From positions 1-7,961 of the forward strand of contig JAPOON010000517.1 in NCBI GenBank assembly GCA_026713405.1: 7,961 nt of DNA. Reading direction: 5' to 3'. How positions within the stretch are numbered: the stretch's first letter is position 1; each line of letters starts with the position of its first letter. The position numbers were made by a program, and so were the translations under genes. This document shows positions 6,208-7,961 of this stretch, in pieces. Under the pieces are notes generated by a model that was not told where the DNA came from, made no database searches, and saw nothing but the letters and a program-made list of their open reading frames with translations. The DNA is from Gammaproteobacteria bacterium (GTDB lineage Bacteria > Pseudomonadota > Gammaproteobacteria > Pseudomonadales > Azotimanducaceae_A).

Positions 6208-7959
6208 CTACGGCGCATCCTCTTGGCCGCCGACTTCGGAGACTTCGCCAGGCGGTTCGGGGTTTGCGTCCGGCGCCGGGGCGCTCAGCAGAAAACGGTA
6301 CAGCCTGAGAGCCAGTGCGCCATCGCTTTCTTCAAGCAGCCGTAGAGCGAGGGAATCAAGCGTTGCCGTACGGCAGGTCGATTCCGCAACGGCCGTGATT
6401 GCCGAAGCGGTGGCGTCGAAGGCAGCGTGGGGATTGACGGGCATTCCCGGGCCGATCTCGCGGATCCGCACGCCGGCAGCGTCCAGGATGGAGACCCGGC
6501 CGTCAACGATGAACTGCAGGACGTCGCTGGCCTCGCCTGCAGCCAGGAGTGATTCGCCCGGGCCGTAATCACGGGGTTCCAGCCAGTCCCCGAGATCTTC
6601 GATCAGGTCTTCGAACATCGCCCCCCGATCCAGGTTTCGCTGCATCTCGTCGCCGACGGCCTCGAGCAGGGAAGACCTTGACACCCGGGCGTTTCCGTCG
6701 GGCTGCCAATCCGCCAGCAGCTTGTCCTCGCAATGTTCCAGCGCCGAATCCGCATCGGCGGCGAACACGAGCCTGGCGTAAACGGGCGGGGGCAGGTTGC
6801 GCTGCAGTTCGCCGGCAAGCGTGTCGGGGGCGCCGCCCAGCACCACCTCGGTACCGGCGCCCCGTGCCGCCAGGATGAAACGGCACATGGCATTGACCGT
6901 CGAGAAGTCCAGGCCGGTCACCGCGGTGAAGTCCAGCAGGATGCACAGCGGCCGGGGTTCGTCGCCGAGCGATTCCTTCAGCCGGTCAGCCAGCGGGTAG
7001 CCGCCGCCGAAGAACAGGTAACCCTGCAGCCGGTAACCTCTGACCCTGGCCCCCTCCGCGCGCAGGATGGCCCGGTCCGGCACCGGTCGAGCCCTGTTGC
7101 TGCGCACGTCGCGCGCCGTGAATGTGGATTCGAGCACCCCTGCTCGGCCCATTCGGAACACGAAGACGATGACCGTGATGACCATGCCCAGCGCCACCCC
7201 TTCGAAAAACCCGAACGCCAGGATCGTCGCGAACACCGCCAGAATGATGGCGTAGTCGGTTCGCGGGACACGCTTGCGGACCTTCAGCAGCCACATGTCG
7301 AGCAGTGCGATGCCCGTGAACAGGAGCACGCCGCCCATCAGCGGCATCGGCACAAGCTTCAGCAGCGCATCGCCGAACAGCAGCGGCGAGCCCATTACCA
7401 GCGCCGCAACGATCCCGGTCGCGCGCAGGTCGACGCCGAACATCAGGCTGCGCAGGGAGGTGGGCACCACCGGGCAGCTCGGGGGGCCGCCGCCGAGACC
7501 TGCCAACGCACCGGCGAGCCCGATGGCGCCGAATTCCCGGTTCCAATCCAGTTCGCGGTTGGAGGCGACTTCCAGGCCGCCGACGTACATGACCACGCAG
7601 AGCAGGGTAACCAGCACCAGGGTGAGGATGTTCGGAATCTGCAGGGCGACGGCGCCCCAGTCGATTCTGGCCGCATCGTCCGGTGAAACCGGGGGCCAGA
7701 GATTCGTATCCGACAGCCCCGAGAACAGGAGCCCCGCCGCTTCGGCTTCGCCATCGGTGATGCCCAGCACGGCGAGGCCGAGATGACAGAAGCCGGTCAC
7801 CACGACGAAGCTCACCGGCATCAGCATGAAATTGGTCCAGCGCTGTGTGGCGAAGTACAGCCCGAACCCGTACGCGATGCCGATACCCCAGTTTGCGGCC
7901 ACCAGCGGATCGAATAGCTTCGCCAGCGCATCGGCCTCCGCCCGCCCGCCCATGAGCGA
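6208..7959 (-). CDS. SulP family anion transporter fused to STAS and cyclic-nucleotide-binding-like domains (N-terminus outside window)
   Basis: The frame runs open to the right edge, so the N-terminal part of the transporter is missing. Numbering from the internal Met at 7953, residues 21-268 hold hydrophobic segments of the SulP/SLC26 membrane core (about 24-38, 42-64, 104-125, 141-156, 178-224, 234-268); RTDYAIILAVFATILAFGFFEGVALG is the typical last SulP block. Residues about 305-400 form a cytoplasmic STAS domain (GYLFFGGG, then CILLDFTAVTGLDFSTVNAM). Residues about 445-555 resemble a cNMP-binding beta-roll (YGPGESLLAAGEASDVLQFIVDGRVSIL). The cassette that should contact the nucleotide phosphate (500-532) lacks the expected Gly-Glu and Arg. 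The tail is Pro/Glu-rich. SulP proteins carry anions such as sulfate or bicarbonate, but substrate is unknown. The same three-part layout occurs in some bacterial and fungal SulP proteins. The internal Met is not the true start. Confidence 0.9.
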   Translation of the reverse strand, partial: SLMGGRAEADALAKLFDPLVAANWGIGIAYGFGLYFATQRWTNFMLMPVSFVVVTGFCHLGLAVLGITDGEAEAAGLLFSGLSDTNLWPPVSPDDAARIDWGAVALQIPNILTLVLVTLLCVVMYVGGLEVASNRELDWNREFGAIGLAGALAGLGGGPPSCPVVPTSLRSLMFGVDLRATGIVAALVMGSPLLFGDALLKLVPMPLMGGVLLFTGIALLDMWLLKVRKRVPRTDYAIILAVFATILAFGFFEGVALGMVITVIVFVFRMGRAGVLESTFTARDVRSNRARPVPDRAILRAEGARVRGYRLQGYLFFGGGYPLADRLKESLGDEPRPLCILLDFTAVTGLDFSTVNAMCRFILAARGAGTEVVLGGAPDTLAGELQRNLPPPVYARLVFAADADSALEHCEDKLLADWQPDGNARVSRSSLLEAVGDEMQRNLDRGAMFEDLIEDLGDWLEPRDYGPGESLLAAGEASDVLQFIVDGRVSILDAAGVRIREIGPGMPVNPHAAFDATASAITAVAESTCRTATLDSLALRLLEESDGALALRLYRFLLSAPAPDANPEPPGEVSEVGGQEDAP

Positions 7960-7961
7960 CC

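Noticed and set aside
6733..7686. Long plus-strand open frame opposite the SulP gene
   Set aside because: Gln/His/Arg-rich composition typical of the complement of a membrane-protein gene; the SulP frame is clearly the coding one.

Overview
The window comes from a GC-rich proteobacterial chromosome, most likely a gammaproteobacterium and possibly an uncultured lineage. The evidence is the lptE-holA gene pair (beta/gammaproteobacterial order), the short overlapping gene junctions and uniformly GC-rich codons. No plasmid, phage or intact insertion-sequence gene is visible, and no tRNA, rRNA or CRISPR array was recognised.

Layout. (1) 2-1331, plus strand: the 3' end of lptE, overlapped by holA (DNA polymerase III delta). 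In many gammaproteobacteria nadD follows holA; here the run stops and a convergent gene follows. (2) 1332-1449: a convergent gap holding a degenerate 31-bp tandem duplication. (3) 1450-1992, minus strand: a short RHG-type histidine phosphatase. (4) 2075-4917, plus strand: a tight cobS-cobT pair, the AAA+ and VWA subunits of aerobic cobaltochelatase. No cobN or other B12 gene is in view. (5) 4918-5161: a structured gap with a two-copy 20-bp tandem repeat, an ATG-initiated 59-codon minus-strand ORF and two adjacent 8-bp-stem hairpins. (6) 5162-5449, minus strand: a small ABM-fold protein, divergent from (7) 5575-6129, plus strand: a Nudix hydrolase. (8) 6208 to the right edge, minus strand: a SulP anion transporter fused to a STAS domain and a C-terminal cyclic-nucleotide-binding-like domain, lacking its N-terminus because the window ends.

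How the genes work together. LptE acts in lipopolysaccharide export and HolA in clamp loading; they share only an operon. CobS and CobT form a MoxR-like AAA+/VWA machine that, with CobN, inserts cobalt into hydrogenobyrinic acid a,c-diamide. The neighbouring phosphatase could be unrelated or could serve the same cobamide pathway. The ABM protein, Nudix hydrolase and SulP fusion look like separate single-gene units.

The least ordinary parts are the structured small-ORF region between cobT and the ABM gene, the tandem duplication after holA, the isolated cobST pair, and the SulP-STAS-CNBD fusion whose nucleotide-binding cassette appears degenerate.
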